From assembly GCA_030512295.1 (NCBI GenBank), contig JAULSR010000005.1, forward strand, positions 372,001 to 436,000: DNA of 64,000 bases, read 5' to 3'. Each line of letters starts with the position of its first letter. Position 1 is the first letter of the stretch. The notes under the pieces were generated by a model. That model had not been told where the DNA came from and made no database searches. It saw nothing but the letters and a program-made list of their open reading frames with translations. The translations under genes and the position numbers were made by a program. Source of the DNA: Bombardia bombarda. Lineage: Eukaryota > Ascomycota > Sordariomycetes > Sordariales > Lasiosphaeriaceae. Below are positions 47,378 through 60,095 of the stretch, piece by piece.

Positions 47378-49856
47378 GCTGTAGATGCTGGGAGGATATG
47401 GAAGGGAGGATATGGTTGGTTTTCTCTTTTTTTTAACATGTAGAAAAAGGGGGGATGGGGCAGTCTGTCTATTTTTGCCTCAGGGCGTGTTGTCGCCTTG
47501 GGGTGGGTTTTATTTGGCTTTATATACCCAATTCTGTTCGTTTTGCTACCTAGGTAGGTATTTCAATTTTGGGTGGGTTTTCGCCCATATAATCAAGACA
47601 AATTACGCATTAGATATTTATTGTCCCCTTTTCTTGTTGTTTACCTAGGTAGGCCCTGATGCGACGTTTCTGAAGAGAGCTAGTGGAGATGTGAAGCAAG
47701 CTAGATAGTTTGGTTCTTGCAGCTTGTGATATGTTTCTTCTAATCGTACTTCCTGTAGTTACATATCACACATACGTCACACGCGAAAACTGAGCACACT
47801 GATGTGCCAAGTCAAGCAGCCACTCCTCAGTTTGGTTAAACTGGTTGGTTGCACGACATAACGGTAGAGCGACTCAGCGGCGAGTTTTTCGATTCTTCCA
47901 AGTACTATGCAGAGTGGTAGGTCAATGGCGCGTGCCAATAACCATTGGCGTTGAAACTGGACCGCGATTGGACCCTCGGGCGATTCATGGAGTGTGGGCA
48001 TGTTCGCTTGGCTCCACTCGCTTCGAGTTGGCTTCGGGCGGGGGTGCGGCTGAGTTTGAGGAGAGGACCAGAGAATAAAGGAGGGGACTGTTTGTGCATC
48101 GCTATATGGATTGGGTCTTCGTATCTGCTGCGATACTCGTCCGGAGACGGCGAGGACGATGGAGGACAGCACGGTGGTGACTGGTTACCTTGGACAACAG
48201 GATCTTTCCAGTGCTTACTGCTAGGATGCAGTGTTGAATGAGTAAGTGAGTAGAGCAAGGCTGCGTGGAAGGAAGGATTTCGTTCTGTCAGCGCGCGACA
48301 TCGATGGCACGTTCCTTCACATGCTGTTTGCTGCGACTGCAATTAGAGAGGAGTTGTATCCTTGACGTTCTGCCGTTCAGTCGCCAACCAGCACCAGCTT
48401 GTACATGGCAGTTAGCCTTTTCTTGGCCTGAAGCTACTACCATCTTCCGAGGAACTTGGTCGAATTCGTTCTAGATTAACCACTCCTTCGGTTGCTGGGT
48501 GGTTATTCCGAGATGAGGCTTGAATCTTGAGTCCGAGTTGGGTTACTGCGTGTCATATGCGCATAGCCGCTTAGGTTTATTCGTTGTTGACATTTGGCAA
48601 TGAAAGAAAGGAATCATCGATTGACAAAAATGTTAGCAGCACCGCTAAGAAATATCCCGATTGAAGCTCGACGCCATCCGTTGAGCTTGGAGGAAAAAGT
48701 ACGTACAGGGCTGAGATGGGCATTTGCCGGGGCCAAGAATCCCTGACGGAAGGCACGCTTGGTGGGTGCCAAGAAGCTGTCAGCTTTAAGGGAGCCCCAC
48801 TTTCCAACCTAGAACTACCTAGGTAGTCCCCGGTCGACGACGTCGAGCCAATGACCTGACAAGACCACACTCACTCGTCAAAAGATGCACCCCATCATGT
48901 TTATTACGGATGCTGCATGGAATCGGGGAAGGTATCACGGCCCCATACCACTCAACCACCACCATCGTCGACTGTATCGGCCCGGATAACGGAGCACGCA
49001 GCAGCCTACCTAAGGTACTCAGGTAGGTAGGTGCTTGCTCTGTGGCGCCCACCAATCCTATCGATCTTCTTAATGCCATCCACATAGTTACCACTTCACG
49101 AATTGCGAGCCATTGCGAACCACGCCCATGCCTAGGCAAGCTACTAAGTCCTGCTTCATAGTGCTAGCGTCTGGTATTCCCAACAAAGGAGTACCATGAC
49201 TCGACCCTCATCCGATTCCTTGGGCAAGAGACTACCACCCGTCCACAAGGTATCCTTAATATCTTTGTCGCTTTGTCCACCTCGTCTTCCGTCTTCGTGA
49301 CCTGACGGCTCAGTCCTGGACACTATCCGTCTACTTTGACCATGCCAAACACTACCAATACGGTGGTGCCTTTGTTACTGCCATGGCTATGTCACCCACG
49401 ACTATGGCAGCATGCATCGTGTTAGATAACTAGGACAGTGACCTAGTTATCCTGTCACCATAGGTACCCTGTATCACAGGAAGAACTCAGTCCAGACCAG
49501 TGTCTGCTGGCAGCAGCACCCAACAAGGCTCAGCCCCGGCCTTAACCCTCCATCCCACAGCCTGGGTCTTCCCCCTCTGGACTACCTACCTGTTGTACAT
49601 CTCACCTTGCGTCTTTAGCTCTACTGGGGGGCCGGCTTCCTTTATTAGTGTCTATTACCAGACCAAGGCTGCCCTTGTAGTCTGTCTGTGGCTTTCACCC
49701 ACGAGCACAGGGGAGATTGGCTTTAATTACCAAGATCCCTTCCTCCCACCCTCTTTTCCTAGATTTCACTCCTCTTTTCGACCAGAGTTGGCTTTCTCCA
49801 CCACCACATACTCGTTGCGAACACACACCGGTTGGACGTTACCGAAGCATCACAAC
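47378..49856. other. intergenic, no gene seen
   Basis: About 2.5 kb. Palindromic TACCTAGGTA-type motifs cluster here: 47547-47560, 47641-47652, 48815-48826 and 49006-49031. Open frames are short and lack protein character. The leader of the cupredoxin gene lies at the right end. Confidence 0.55.
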
Positions 49857-51353
49857 ATGTTCCATTCCTATCTAATAGGGGTAGTAGCCGCCCTAGCAGC
49901 CAGGGCCACTGCTCAGTCGTCAACAGAGACCCAGTCTTCTGGGACATCATCTACCGGGACCGCGTCCCCTACTTCTTCAACTGGACCGGCCATCATCCCA
50001 GTGGCAGTTGGAGCCGTAGGTGATGTTGATTTGATATTACTCATATACCATAGTAACAACGACTAATTGTTGTTATATAGGAAGGACACAAGTTCTCTCC
50101 CAACTCGGTCACGGCCAAGGTCGGTGATATCGTCAGATTCAGCTTCTACCCCGGCGGCCACACCGTCATCCGCGCAGAATACAAGTATGCTTGCATTCCA
50201 TACGAGTATACCGGGGTCAACAAGGTTGGCTTCTTCAGCGGCCAGATCTCACCTCAGGTTATCTCCAACAATGTGAGTAGAAGTAGATGTGATATCATAT
50301 CATGACAATAACTAAACAACAACTCAACAGCTTCCCACCTTCGACGTGTTAGTCAACGACACCAACTCTATCTTCTACTACTGCTCAGCACCAGGGTCCT
50401 GCACCGAAAATGGCATGATTGGCGTCATCAACCCCTCCGCCAACGAAACCCTCGCCGTCCAGGCCCAGTTTGCCGCAAACGCCAGCTACCAGCTCGCCCC
50501 CGGCGAGCCCTTCCCGTCCGAAACCGCCAGCCCATCGCCCACCAACTCGAGCGCGCCAGCACCAGGAGGGGCATCATCCGGCCTCAGCGCAGGCGCAATC
50601 GCAGGCATCGCCATCGGCGCCACAGCCGTCGTGGTCATCGCCGCCGCCCTGCTCTACCTCTGCGGCAGGAGGGGAGGGTTCGACAAGGCCTATCGCAAGA
50701 GCGTCCACCAGTTCAGCAACAACAACAACAACAACGGCGGCGCTGGTCGCGGCCCACCCCCAGCCAATTTCCCATGCAAATGGTCGAAGCCAACTACGGC
50801 AACGGCGGCGCCACCCTGAACACCAGCCATCTCGTCAACCTACCAAAGAGTCCAGGAGCCAACACCTTTGCGAGCTACTCGGTCACGGGTAGCAGCCAGG
50901 ACCACGACACGTACCGCAGCATGGGCAACAGCCCGCATACGCAATACTTTCCCACGCCGTCGCCGCAGCCCGTGCAGGTCCCTGTGGGCGGCTATGGTGC
51001 GTATCAGCACCAGCATCAGCCTGGGTCGGGCGTGCATACGCCGTTGATGGGCGAGCTTCAGGGGTTGCAGCAGCAGCAGCAGCCGTACCAGTGAGTTATT
51101 CATTCATAAACTACCTACCGAGCCAAGTAGCAGGTTGCTAACTAATAACAGCCACGGCTCCGCGCCACCACACGAGAGCTTCCACCATACCTCACCCGTC
51201 GAACTACCAGCGGTCGCCGCCGACCACTATCGAGGTAGCTACGAGCCTACATCCCCTCCGCCGCAGTATCAACCACAGACTACGTCTCCTGATACCACTA
51301 GGCAGTCGTGGGTGTCGGGGCAGGAGAGGTTGTACAGGCCGGGCAGTAAATGA
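49857..51353 (+). CDS. cupredoxin-like surface protein with a membrane anchor (frame interrupted)
   Basis: Four exons (49857-50015, 50081-50272, 50331-51090, 51152-51353) sum to one base short of a multiple of three. Residues 1-19 are a signal peptide, followed by a Ser/Thr-rich stretch. A cupredoxin domain of the fungal extracellular type follows, with EGHKFSPNSVTAKVGDIVRFSFYPGGHTVIRAEY and FYYCSAPGSCTENGMIGVINP. His80, Cys135 and Met146 sit at ligand positions, but the usual second His is Ser140. Then come a Ser/Pro/Asn-rich stalk, one membrane span (about 203-228, AGIAIGATAVVVIAAALLYL) and a cytosolic tail with Asn6 and Gln5 runs. Near residue 261 the frame breaks at a C5 run (50756-50760); one extra base gives GPPPSQFPMQMVEANYG and 437 residues. 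Probably a cell-wall or plasma-membrane surface protein. Confidence 0.85.
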
Positions 51354-54300
51354 TCAACACTTAAGAGTTTGTTTTCTTTTGGTAAAATTACAGAGTCAAT
51401 CAAATGTCTATTACTTATGGGTGCTCGAAACGACCTTTAAAGCAATTGTATTTGTTGATTTGGACAGGGGCGGGGCAGATTGCAGCTTGGGGAACTACCT
51501 AATACTGAGTAATGTTATTAGGGGCAAAACGGCGTCTGCTTTTTTTTGGGGGGGGAGGACCGGAGTCGATGGTGTGGCTTATTTCTTTTTTTGTTTTCTT
51601 TCGGATTTTTTGATGGTTGGTTAATCAACATGCTGGCTGGTAGCGCTATCATTGTAGGCAGGCTACACGGGTATGTAGCTGATTAACTGTCTGCCTGTCT
51701 ATCTGTCTACCTACCTGTCTGTCTGTATACCATTGTTCTTGCTTTTTTTTCTTTTCTATGATATTACCTTATACTCTTTCCTTATCCTTTATTTCAATCA
51801 AGAGTTCTAGGCATGTACTAGCAAAAAAACGTAGGTTGTCGGTAGGACAGGCTGCCTGTGTTGGTCACATGGATATACGATATGTCTAGTATTTTCACAT
51901 CGTAAAAACTCGGGGGTCTCCGCTGCTGTTGTGTGTGTGTGAGTGGGATTGCATGGAGACGATCGGCACCAGCGCGACTTGACTAGGAAGGTAAAGCGGT
52001 CACTATGTATCGTAGAAATGCTGTCGTCAATGGGTGTGGTGGCATGGTGGTGTGTGTAGTGTGACCACATATGTAATAATAACAGCGTTCAATAATACCT
52101 ACAGTATCTGCCAAGGCTGTGAAGCCCAGTTGCAGTTGGAGTTGTTGTTACACGAGAAAGAAACTGAGTGAGGGTCGTGATGACCGATTGGTTGTTTCTA
52201 CTGCCAGCCTGCTTTCGTTTTCTGCTGTGCGAGCGAGACTTATCTTTCCAGCTGGACACACTTACAAATACCTGCCTACCCTACCTATGTGAATATGCAT
52301 GGGCAATGCAGGCTACCGTCGTAGGGGGTGGTACTTCCAGTCGGCTGTAAGTTGTGCTCACTCAATGACTATGATTGAAGGGATACCAGCCACGGACAGT
52401 ATACAATACTAGGTAGATAGAGGTGGTCTATGGGATTACTATACACCTGTATATGCGATATGTAACCCTGGCTTCTGTTGTTATTCTATCGTCAGGGCAA
52501 CCCTAATACCGTTCATATTACATACATAAACAAAGTGGCTCGAGCAGTCAGGGCACGCAGACTGGAAGTGAAATAGGCATTGATCTCTAGGGCGAAATGT
52601 ACTACTGTTGTGCGATATATCGGTCATGTATCGTAATATGTAACCTTTCTCTCGGTAGTCGATCCGTACATCACATCTCCGTACTAATCGATCGAGTATC
52701 TAATAATTATTACAGCTGTGATGATTTTCTCCTATCCATCAATACCTAGGTAGGTACCTTACCTATCCATACTGACTTCCAATTCGATGCCCAAGGTCTG
52801 GTCTAAAGACAAAGGAACCATATGCCAAGCCTGCGGGAGGGCTGGGCTGGCTATAATTAGAAATGACGGGGTTTTCTAGAAGAAAGAAATTATGCGTTGC
52901 CTGTGTACCTAGGCTCGCTAGGTTACACACGCATGCAGCCATGAGACTTCAGTAGTGCGGGCCTGAAACGCATATGCCTGGCTCTGCACCTGTCACAACG
53001 TAGCACTGCATTTTTGGCCCCAACAGAGGAGATTGTAGTCCAAAGCATATAACCTGCGAGCCTGCTTCCCTTTTCAATCAACGCCATGACATCATAAAAA
53101 GGAAGGCATGGCCCGCGGTCGCAGACCTAGGCCTGGCTGGGCTTGGTGGCGGCAAGGTATAGTTGCTTCGGCCAGAGGTTTAGGGGTTGAACTGAATTGT
53201 CTTGGACTAAGAAACCGGGCCCATCACAGGGCTATCTGTGAAACTTTATCGCGGATGGGCTGATGTATGTGTCAATGTTGATCTGTTTCATTGACGATGC
53301 CATATCTTGAAACAAAACATGCGGCTTGACCATATACACCACTTGCCGTTGTTTCCAAGTAGGGCAGGTGCCTAGACCAAAGAAGAGATATAGGATGACG
53401 TGAGTGATTGTAAGAGGCACCTCGCTGAGTGATAGGTGGCTGGATAGACAAGCAAGCAGGAAGGAGAGAGCACGTGTGTGTGTGCCAGAATCAAAGATGA
53501 GACCTTATATAACAAGTCGAAAGCTTTCATACAGGGACCAGACGGGAACTTTGAAACATCAGCACTTGCGCTCTTTGTTTGGTTTCTATTGACGGGAAGG
53601 GCCCGGGAGTGGGTAGGGAAACAAGACTCTGGTCTAGAGAGCCGACGACCGACTCGAGGGAGAAAAAAAAGAAATTCAGAACACAAATAAAAGAAGTCGA
53701 CAATAAAGGAAATCGAGAGTGCCCCAAGACCAACACCGCAACCAAAACCAGGTCTAGCTAACGTAGGAGATTGAGTCAAGTGTCTTGGCCAGTGTACTAT
53801 TCTTGTACTAACTAGACACGAGACTAGTTCTGGATAGGTATGAATGGTAGAGATGACAGCTGGAATGAACGGACCGCCATGTCCGCACTGCTTCGCGGCA
53901 CCTTGGGCTCCCGAGAGAGGGCCCATCTCCCGCATCCGAGATCAAATGCAAGATCAGATCGGACGGGACCCCGGAAAGCACGGAGGGTGGTGCGGGATTC
54001 GGGGTTAATGCTGTCTCGGCTGTCTTATTCTCGGCGCGGATGCGGAGAAGGACATGGACATGGATGCACATCTGCTATCCGCAAGAAGCACGATATACGT
54101 ATCTTGTGTTCCCATGCATTGACTCGCATGACTATCCGACTTGAGTATCCGTCGATAGATGATAGCCATGGGTGGCGTATCTCGTAATCGTGCTGACCCA
54201 GGTAACTGACAGCTAATCCGATAGTGATGTTGTGGCCAGATCGTTCATCAGCCCTGTCACGTTGTCATGGGACGAGGCGGTTAATAACCTAAGGTACCTA

Positions 54301-55657
54301 GTCCCTTCACACTTGTCAAGCGGAGCGGGAGGAGGCTGGTGTTTTCGAGCTTCCGTGTTTGGCGAGCCTAGGTCCGCTCTTGAAAAAGGATCGCTTAGTC
54401 TGGTAGTATCGCCCCGGGCTCGGTTTTGGGAGGCGAGTAGCCGGTATATGAGTGAGCAAGCATCGTGACAGTTCGAGACATGGTGGCTTCTTTTTTCCCC
54501 TCCTCCCGCTGGGCTGCTTGCGGCATCTACCGACCGACAACCACCGCCAAACCAGCCACTCCCAAGCATCACAACTTTTGTTCCGCCAACTGAATCGTCA
54601 ATACTGAAAAAGAAGAGTGACAGGCAAGGGATTCAATTGGATTCGGCTTGAACTAGAATCGGTTTCGAAACATGGCGCGGGCCACCTAGCTTCTTGGGCT
54701 TAGCCAAGAACCGTTCGAGTTGGCCGTTTACGTGCATCTTCACTGGGAATGACGGGAATGCATCGTGGTAAGCTGGTAGCTGGCTTGGCTGGTATTCCAG
54801 GTCGCTGCTTCCATTGTAACAGGATCCCGTAGGCCGGTCAGTGCTTGGGGCGAGGGGTGTTCCAGGACCCACAGTTTGCCGGTCCTCAAAGTACTCTTTG
54901 ATAAAGACTACATCCATTCTTAACCACATTCCCCGCAAAAGTGGAGGTATTCTGAAGATGCAGGTACCGCCGCACGTACCTCCCGCCGCCCCAGGCCTTG
55001 TCTTCCTGCGACCTGCAGCTCACAGGCAAGGTCTCTCGTTCGTGAATGGATTGACGTTGGGGCGGCTTAAGGACACAGTTACAGTTATATGCACTCCATG
55101 GTTATTTTGATCCAAGCTCCAGCATCAGGGCAGCCAAAGAGGCCAAGTTGGACTTGGACCGCAACAACACACCTAGCCCCTTCGAACCTAACCTTTCGAA
55201 GGCCCCAGCCAGCCAACAACCTTTTTTCCGCAACACACGACAAAGTGAACTTTTTGAAACTCTGTCCACCGAGCCGGTATCTTCAGTCTCCTCCTCCTCC
55301 CCATAGCTGCTGTGCTCGCTTGGCTGGTTTTTCTTCCCTTTTTTGTCTCCTGTTGTTTTCTCGAAAAAGTTGCCCATTTCCACTCTCCACCGCATCATTC
55401 ATCCCGCCTAACCGACCGGGGCAACCCCTCGATCAAATTACCGGCGTTGCACGCACACACGCCCCCTTCGACCTCCCTGCATTTCGAAGTGGACATTACT
55501 TAGCGAGCTTAGCTCTGTAGCTGCACTAGCTACGTCGAGCCACCTTTCGACGACAAAACCACAACCGACAAACCACGGTGCGCCCGCGCACTTTCATCAT
55601 CTCAAACCACCGATCCATCTACTAGAGTAGTAGCAGCTACACAACCACACCGGAACA
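51354..55657. other. long intergenic stretch, no gene seen
   Basis: About 4.3 kb. It has a CTGTCTGTCTAC-type repeat near 51690-51730, a palindromic ACCTAGGTAGGTACCTTACC at 52744-52763 and AT-rich parts. The longest open frames (187 codons at 53372-53935 reverse and 143 codons at 55089-55520) lack domains, signal sequences or splice support. The last 300 bases are the SURF4 leader and promoter. Confidence 0.55.
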
Positions 55658-56789
55658 ATGGCGCAGATGCGAGGACCGGGCAGCTACGGCATTGGGGGCA
55701 CCCAGAACCCATTTGGCGGAGGGGGCGACGACAAGGGCGACTCGTCGAGTCCGCTCGACGCCATCAGGGAGCAGACGAGCAAGATTGAGGATCTGATGGA
55801 CACGCTGAGCGAGCCGCTCAAGCCGTACGTTTTCTTCTTCTCCGGCCTCAAAAGAAAAGCTGTCGTCTAATGTTCTAATCGCCCAATGTTACAGCTACCT
55901 CCCAGCCATTGGCCGCTTCCTCATCGTCGTCACCTTCCTCGAGGATGCGCTCAGAATAATAACACAATGGAACGACCAGCTCCTCTACCTACACGACTAC
56001 CGTCACAGTACGTTGTCTCCCGTCCCTTATCCCATTTCCACTGCCAGCCGGTCCCATGGCATGACATGACAGCATCCCACTAACACGCACCTCTCCCAGT
56101 CCCCTCGGGCATCACCCACCTCTTCCTCATCATCAACGTCCTCGCCATGGTCTCGTGCTCCACCCTCGTCATCATCCGCAAGCACTCCGAGTACGCCGTG
56201 TGCGGCCTGATCGGCGTCGTCGTGACCCAGGCCCTCGGCTACGGCCTCATCTTCGACCTCAACTTCTTCCTGCGCAACCTGTCCGTCATGGGCGGCCTGC
56301 TCATGGTGCTCTCCGACTCGTGGGTGCGCAAGACCAAGGCGTTTGCCGGCCTGCCGCAGCTCGAGGAGAAGGACCGCAAGATGTACTTCCAGCTCGCCGG
56401 CCGCGTCCTACTCATCTTTTTGTTTGTCGGCTTCGTCTTCAGCGGCCAGTGGACCGTCTGGCGCGTCGTCGTCTCGCTCGTCGGGCTCGTTGCGTGTGTC
56501 ATGGTTGTTGTCGGCTTCAAGGCCAAGTTTAGCGCGACGCTGCTGGTGCTGATTTTGAGTATTTTCAACATCTTGGTCAACAACTTCTGGACGGTGAGTA
56601 GTTCTTTTGTGGGGGATGTCTTGATCGTTTTCGCTGATGATATTGTTATAGCTCCATGAACACCACCCCCACAAGGATTTTGCCAAGTACGACTTCTTCC
56701 AGATCTTGTCTATCGTCGGCGGCCTCTTGTTGCTTGTCAACAGCGGTCCGGGACAGTTCAGCATCGATGAGAAGAAGAAGGTTTACTAG
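55658..56789 (+). CDS. ERV29: SURF4/Erv29, ER cargo receptor
   Basis: Four exons (55658-55824, 55895-56007, 56100-56593, 56652-56789) encode 303 residues. Erv29/SURF4 is an ER-Golgi cycling receptor that packs soluble secretory proteins into COPII vesicles. After a cytosolic N-terminus with a PLDAIREQTSKIEDLMDTL helix come YLPAIGRFLIVVTFLEDALRIITQWNDQ, a family signature, and further membrane spans: LFLIINVLAMVSCSTLVII, YAVCGLIGVVVTQALGYGLI, LLIFLFVGFVFSGQWTVWRV, LVGLVACVMVVVGF and LLVLILSIFNILVNNFW. The protein ends in Lys-Lys-Val-Tyr, a KKXX COPI retrieval signal, as expected for a receptor that recycles to the ER. Frame intact and splice sites consensus. Confidence 0.95.
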
Positions 56790-58107
56790 AGGTAGAAAGA
56801 GGGAGAGAGGAAGAGGAGGAGCGGAGGTGAGGAAGAAGGGAAAGTGTTGGATTTTTTTGGTTGATTCACACCAGGGACGAAACCACGCGATGACGACGAC
56901 GACAAAGGGAGGAAGGGAAGGAAGGAAATGTGGAGATTGGGTGTTTTTCTGGTCATATCAATCCTCCAGGCCAGATCAGACAGACCAAGATAGGAATGGG
57001 CTGCTGGGTGGCGTGTTGGGAGGGGGAAAAAAAAGCATAGCCTCTACTCCAAATGTGTGTATGTGTGTCAGTTTGCTCGTGTGGAAAGAAATAAACTGGC
57101 TGGTGCTTTTTTTTTTACCGAGCGCCGCCGCTCTTCTTTTGAAAGAAGATGGAATAGAAAAGTCATGTGTAGACGTATGGATGCATTTATACTACTAGCA
57201 TGCATGTGGCGGGGGAGTGGAAAGGGGATGGATATAGACGGCGTGATGTTGCTTCCCGAGAATTCTTATTTTTCATTCATTTATCCGGCGCAAAAGAATG
57301 ATGTTTCGTGCGTCTCTGTACCTGTCCGTCTGGTATTCTGCATGCCTGTGCTTTTGGTCTACATGATGCAGGGACGCGTTCAAGCAAACAAAACTTAAAG
57401 CCTGTGAGGTGAGAATAACTAAAAATGTGTTCGTTTAGTGAAAAATCGCTAGCACGGGGTTAGGGTTCATGGTATACTCATAGATGCCTATTCGTATGTA
57501 AAGTGCACTTTGGAACGAAAAATAACCCGTCGGGCATGATGACAAGGGAAAGGTTGGTATTTATGGCGAACAACTAGGTTTCGGCAGAAAGGGAGTTGGC
57601 TTTCCGGGCAACCACGAGCATCATCGACTTCACTGATAGATAGACTGCTACTAGACAAGCACATCTCAACATATGAGTGAGAGAGCACTGAGCCTATTTG
57701 ATATTTTTATAGTGGAGCCTGAGCCATGTATGAGTGTCTCTGGATGTTCCTCCTCTTTAACCAATGTCAAAGGGAAGACAGTAAAAATCCTAAACCGCCG
57801 CACCTTTCTCCAAGCCTAGAAGTAGAGCCTAGCTTTTCCCAAGACAGCCGTTGAATCTGCCCAACCACCATGTCCCTCGTTTCCTTGTGTCACATGCATG
57901 CCCTGAACGCCCGCCAACATGAAAGAGAGAAAAGGAAAGAAAAAGAAATCAAAATTCCACTCCTGGGCTTTTTTTGCCCTTCTTCTTATAGCCGCCTTTG
58001 CCTGACCGTCCGCCGCGTGACTGTCGATTGTCTGGCTGCTGTATATTGTTACTCGCCCCTCGCGCTGCATATCCCTAATCCTCTGCTGAAATCAACACAA
58101 GTGGCTC
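56790..58107. other. convergent intergenic region
   Basis: SURF4 3' UTR and downstream DNA, facing the 3' end of the CSTF2 gene. No coding frame seen. A TTAGGGTT sequence occurs near 57460 only once and is not a telomeric array. Confidence 0.6.
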
Positions 58108-59281
58108 CTAACGCCTCTGCGGCGCTCCGTAGCTTGCGCGCAGAGCCATAATCTGCTGGCGCTCGGCCTCGGGCAGCTGGTCGATCGTCTCCTGGGGCAG
58201 CTCCATAACGGCACGCATAAGAGCGTCTTGGTCCTGTGTGGGGGGCGGCGCCTGGGCTACTGGCGGGGGGTGGGCATCACCGGGAGGGCGACAGGTGGCG
58301 GCGCGTAACCGCCCCCTGTGGCGACCGGTGGTGTTCCTGTGGCGCCGGGGTAACCATACGCGATGGGTGTGGGTATAGGGGGGATGCCGCCCACGGGGGC
58401 ATTAGGAGGAGGCGGGGCGCTGCCGTCGAGGACGGAATTGATGGCATCGCCAGAGACCAAGCCCATTATGAGCAGTGCCTGGAAGATGGCATAGCTAAGC
58501 TGCGGAGCTTGGTTCAAGAGCTCAGTAGCGCGGGCCGGGTCGGTAGTAGCCAGCGTCTTCATCTGCTGGAGGATGTCGAGCAGCTGTGCTGCTGGGAGGG
58601 CGTTGAGCGTAGCTGAGATGGCGTCTGTGCAAGTGACTCCAGGCGGGAGGTCCTTGCCCCGGGGAAGCGGCGGCAGAGTAGAAGAGGCCCCGGCGGGAGC
58701 GGCAGCGTTGTTAGCGTTGCCGTTCGCGGGTTGGGAGTAGCCGGCCGTGTTAGAGTTGGGGTTCTGGTCAGGTCAAAGTCAGCGACACGGCTACAAATGA
58801 AGGTAGATGGAAGTCCCATACCCCGCCATCCCGGTCCCGGTTGTTGTCGTCACCGTCGCCGGAGGGCTCGTTGCTGAAATCGACCCGCAGTTTGCGGTTC
58901 ATGATTTCGTAGTCGTTGAGGTTCCGCACAGCAGACGCAGCAGAGTCTGGAGGCGAAGGGAATGAGGAGTCAGTCAGGCTCATCAGACGCGCAAAGTTGC
59001 GATTGATCGCGGATTGTACACACCGTAGTCGGGAAACTCGGCAAAACCAAAGCCTTTGGGGCGGCCTGTCTCGCGATCATACACGAGCCGGAAGTTCACA
59101 ACTCGTCCAGCTCCGCTGAAAATCTCGGTAATCTGCTCCTCGGTGAGCCCTGTAGAACGAGTATAAAGTTAGTAAGGGGCATTCACAGCCGTCACCAACT
59201 TTGAAACCAGCTTTGTGGGTTTTTCTTACCATAGGGGATGTTCCCTACGAACACTACACGAGAGGGCTGCCGGGTGGACAT
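58108..59281 (-). CDS. RNA15: CSTF2/Rna15-type mRNA 3'-end cleavage factor (frame interrupted)
   Basis: Four exons (59281-59230, 59149-59024, 58946-58822, 58763-58108); the total is one base short of a codon multiple. An N-terminal RRM (RNP2 VVFVGNIPYG, RNP1 GRPKGFGFAEF) binds U/GU-rich RNA downstream of cleavage sites. After a Gly/Asn/Pro linker the hinge region, about residues 147-213 (CTDAISATLNALPAAQLLDILQQMK), binds the CstF-77/Rna14 partner. A Pro/Gly-rich stretch leads to a C-terminal helical domain (DALMRAVMELPQETIDQLPEAERQQIMALR) that contacts other polyadenylation factors. The frame breaks at a G6 run on the given strand (58265-58270) just before that domain; a seventh base restores it and a 319-residue protein. 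Read as is, the protein stops at 269 residues. Divergent from PHB2. Confidence 0.9.
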
Positions 59282-60095
59282 GGTGTGAGAGAAAAGCGAC
59301 GTCGCTTGCTTGAAAAAGCAAGACCTCCGTCCGTTGTCGTCGGAATGGTTAGATTGCTAATGCAGATCGCATGTACGAAGACACTGAGAGGCGAGGAGAA
59401 ACTCGATGGTTCTGATAAGTCACCTTTTGGGAGAGTGGACTGGGAATGCAAGTCTGGGTAGACGGGGGAATTTGCGATGGGAACAATAAGAAGCGGCAGG
59501 AGACGGAGACAATGGATGGAATTTCAGCAAGGGAAAAGCGTTGTTAGGACTAGCAATAGCACTTATATCCCTGTAACCTTCCCTCACAATTGCGTTGCGT
59601 TCCTTTTCCAACTTTACTGCCGCGCAGCCGTGTAGAAAGAAAAGTGATGCAGAAACGAGAAGGTCAAATGAGAGTTCAGTTTGTGGTGAGATCGTTGACG
59701 AATGGCAGTGGCAGGCAACTTTGATGTCTGGTCGCTGAGAAATGTCTGCGGCGGCAAGCGTAGACGAGAACCGGCCAATGGACGTCGCATGCATGTCGTG
59801 TCGTGCGCGGGGGTGGCCCAAGCTCCATTTAGTAGCTTCAAGCATTCACGTAGTCGGGCTAGTCTATCCGTAGACTAGTAACAATACTACAGTTAGCTAA
59901 GCCGTGCACGTGCACGCAAGGATAGGCGGACTCAATTTGCGCCAGCGCTGGTGGTCGACTCGACTTCGAGCTCCCCCAGGCTTGAGCTTCTACGCAGGAA
60001 AGAAGTCATCTCGGTCCACCCAACCTCTCACCATCCACCCCCAAATCAAATTCCAGCCGCAGCAAGCTGCCCGTCACCGCGGCACACACTTCAAC
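59282..60095. other. divergent intergenic region between CSTF2 and PHB2
   Basis: 814 bases serving as upstream region for both genes. A palindromic GTGCACGTGCAC lies near 59904-59916 and contains a CACGTG E-box, about 180 bases before the PHB2 start. No TATA element identified. Confidence 0.5.

Noticed and set aside
53372..53935. 187-codon reverse open frame in the gap before SURF4
   Set aside because: Random-looking composition and no neighbouring exon or conserved motif.
57455..57475. TTAGGGTT near a gene-poor stretch as a telomere relic
   Set aside because: Single copy, no array.
58265..58295. 29-base GT-AG intron in CSTF2 to explain the frame break
   Set aside because: Too short for a spliceosomal intron; a seventh base in the run explains the break and restores the exact C-terminal domain.
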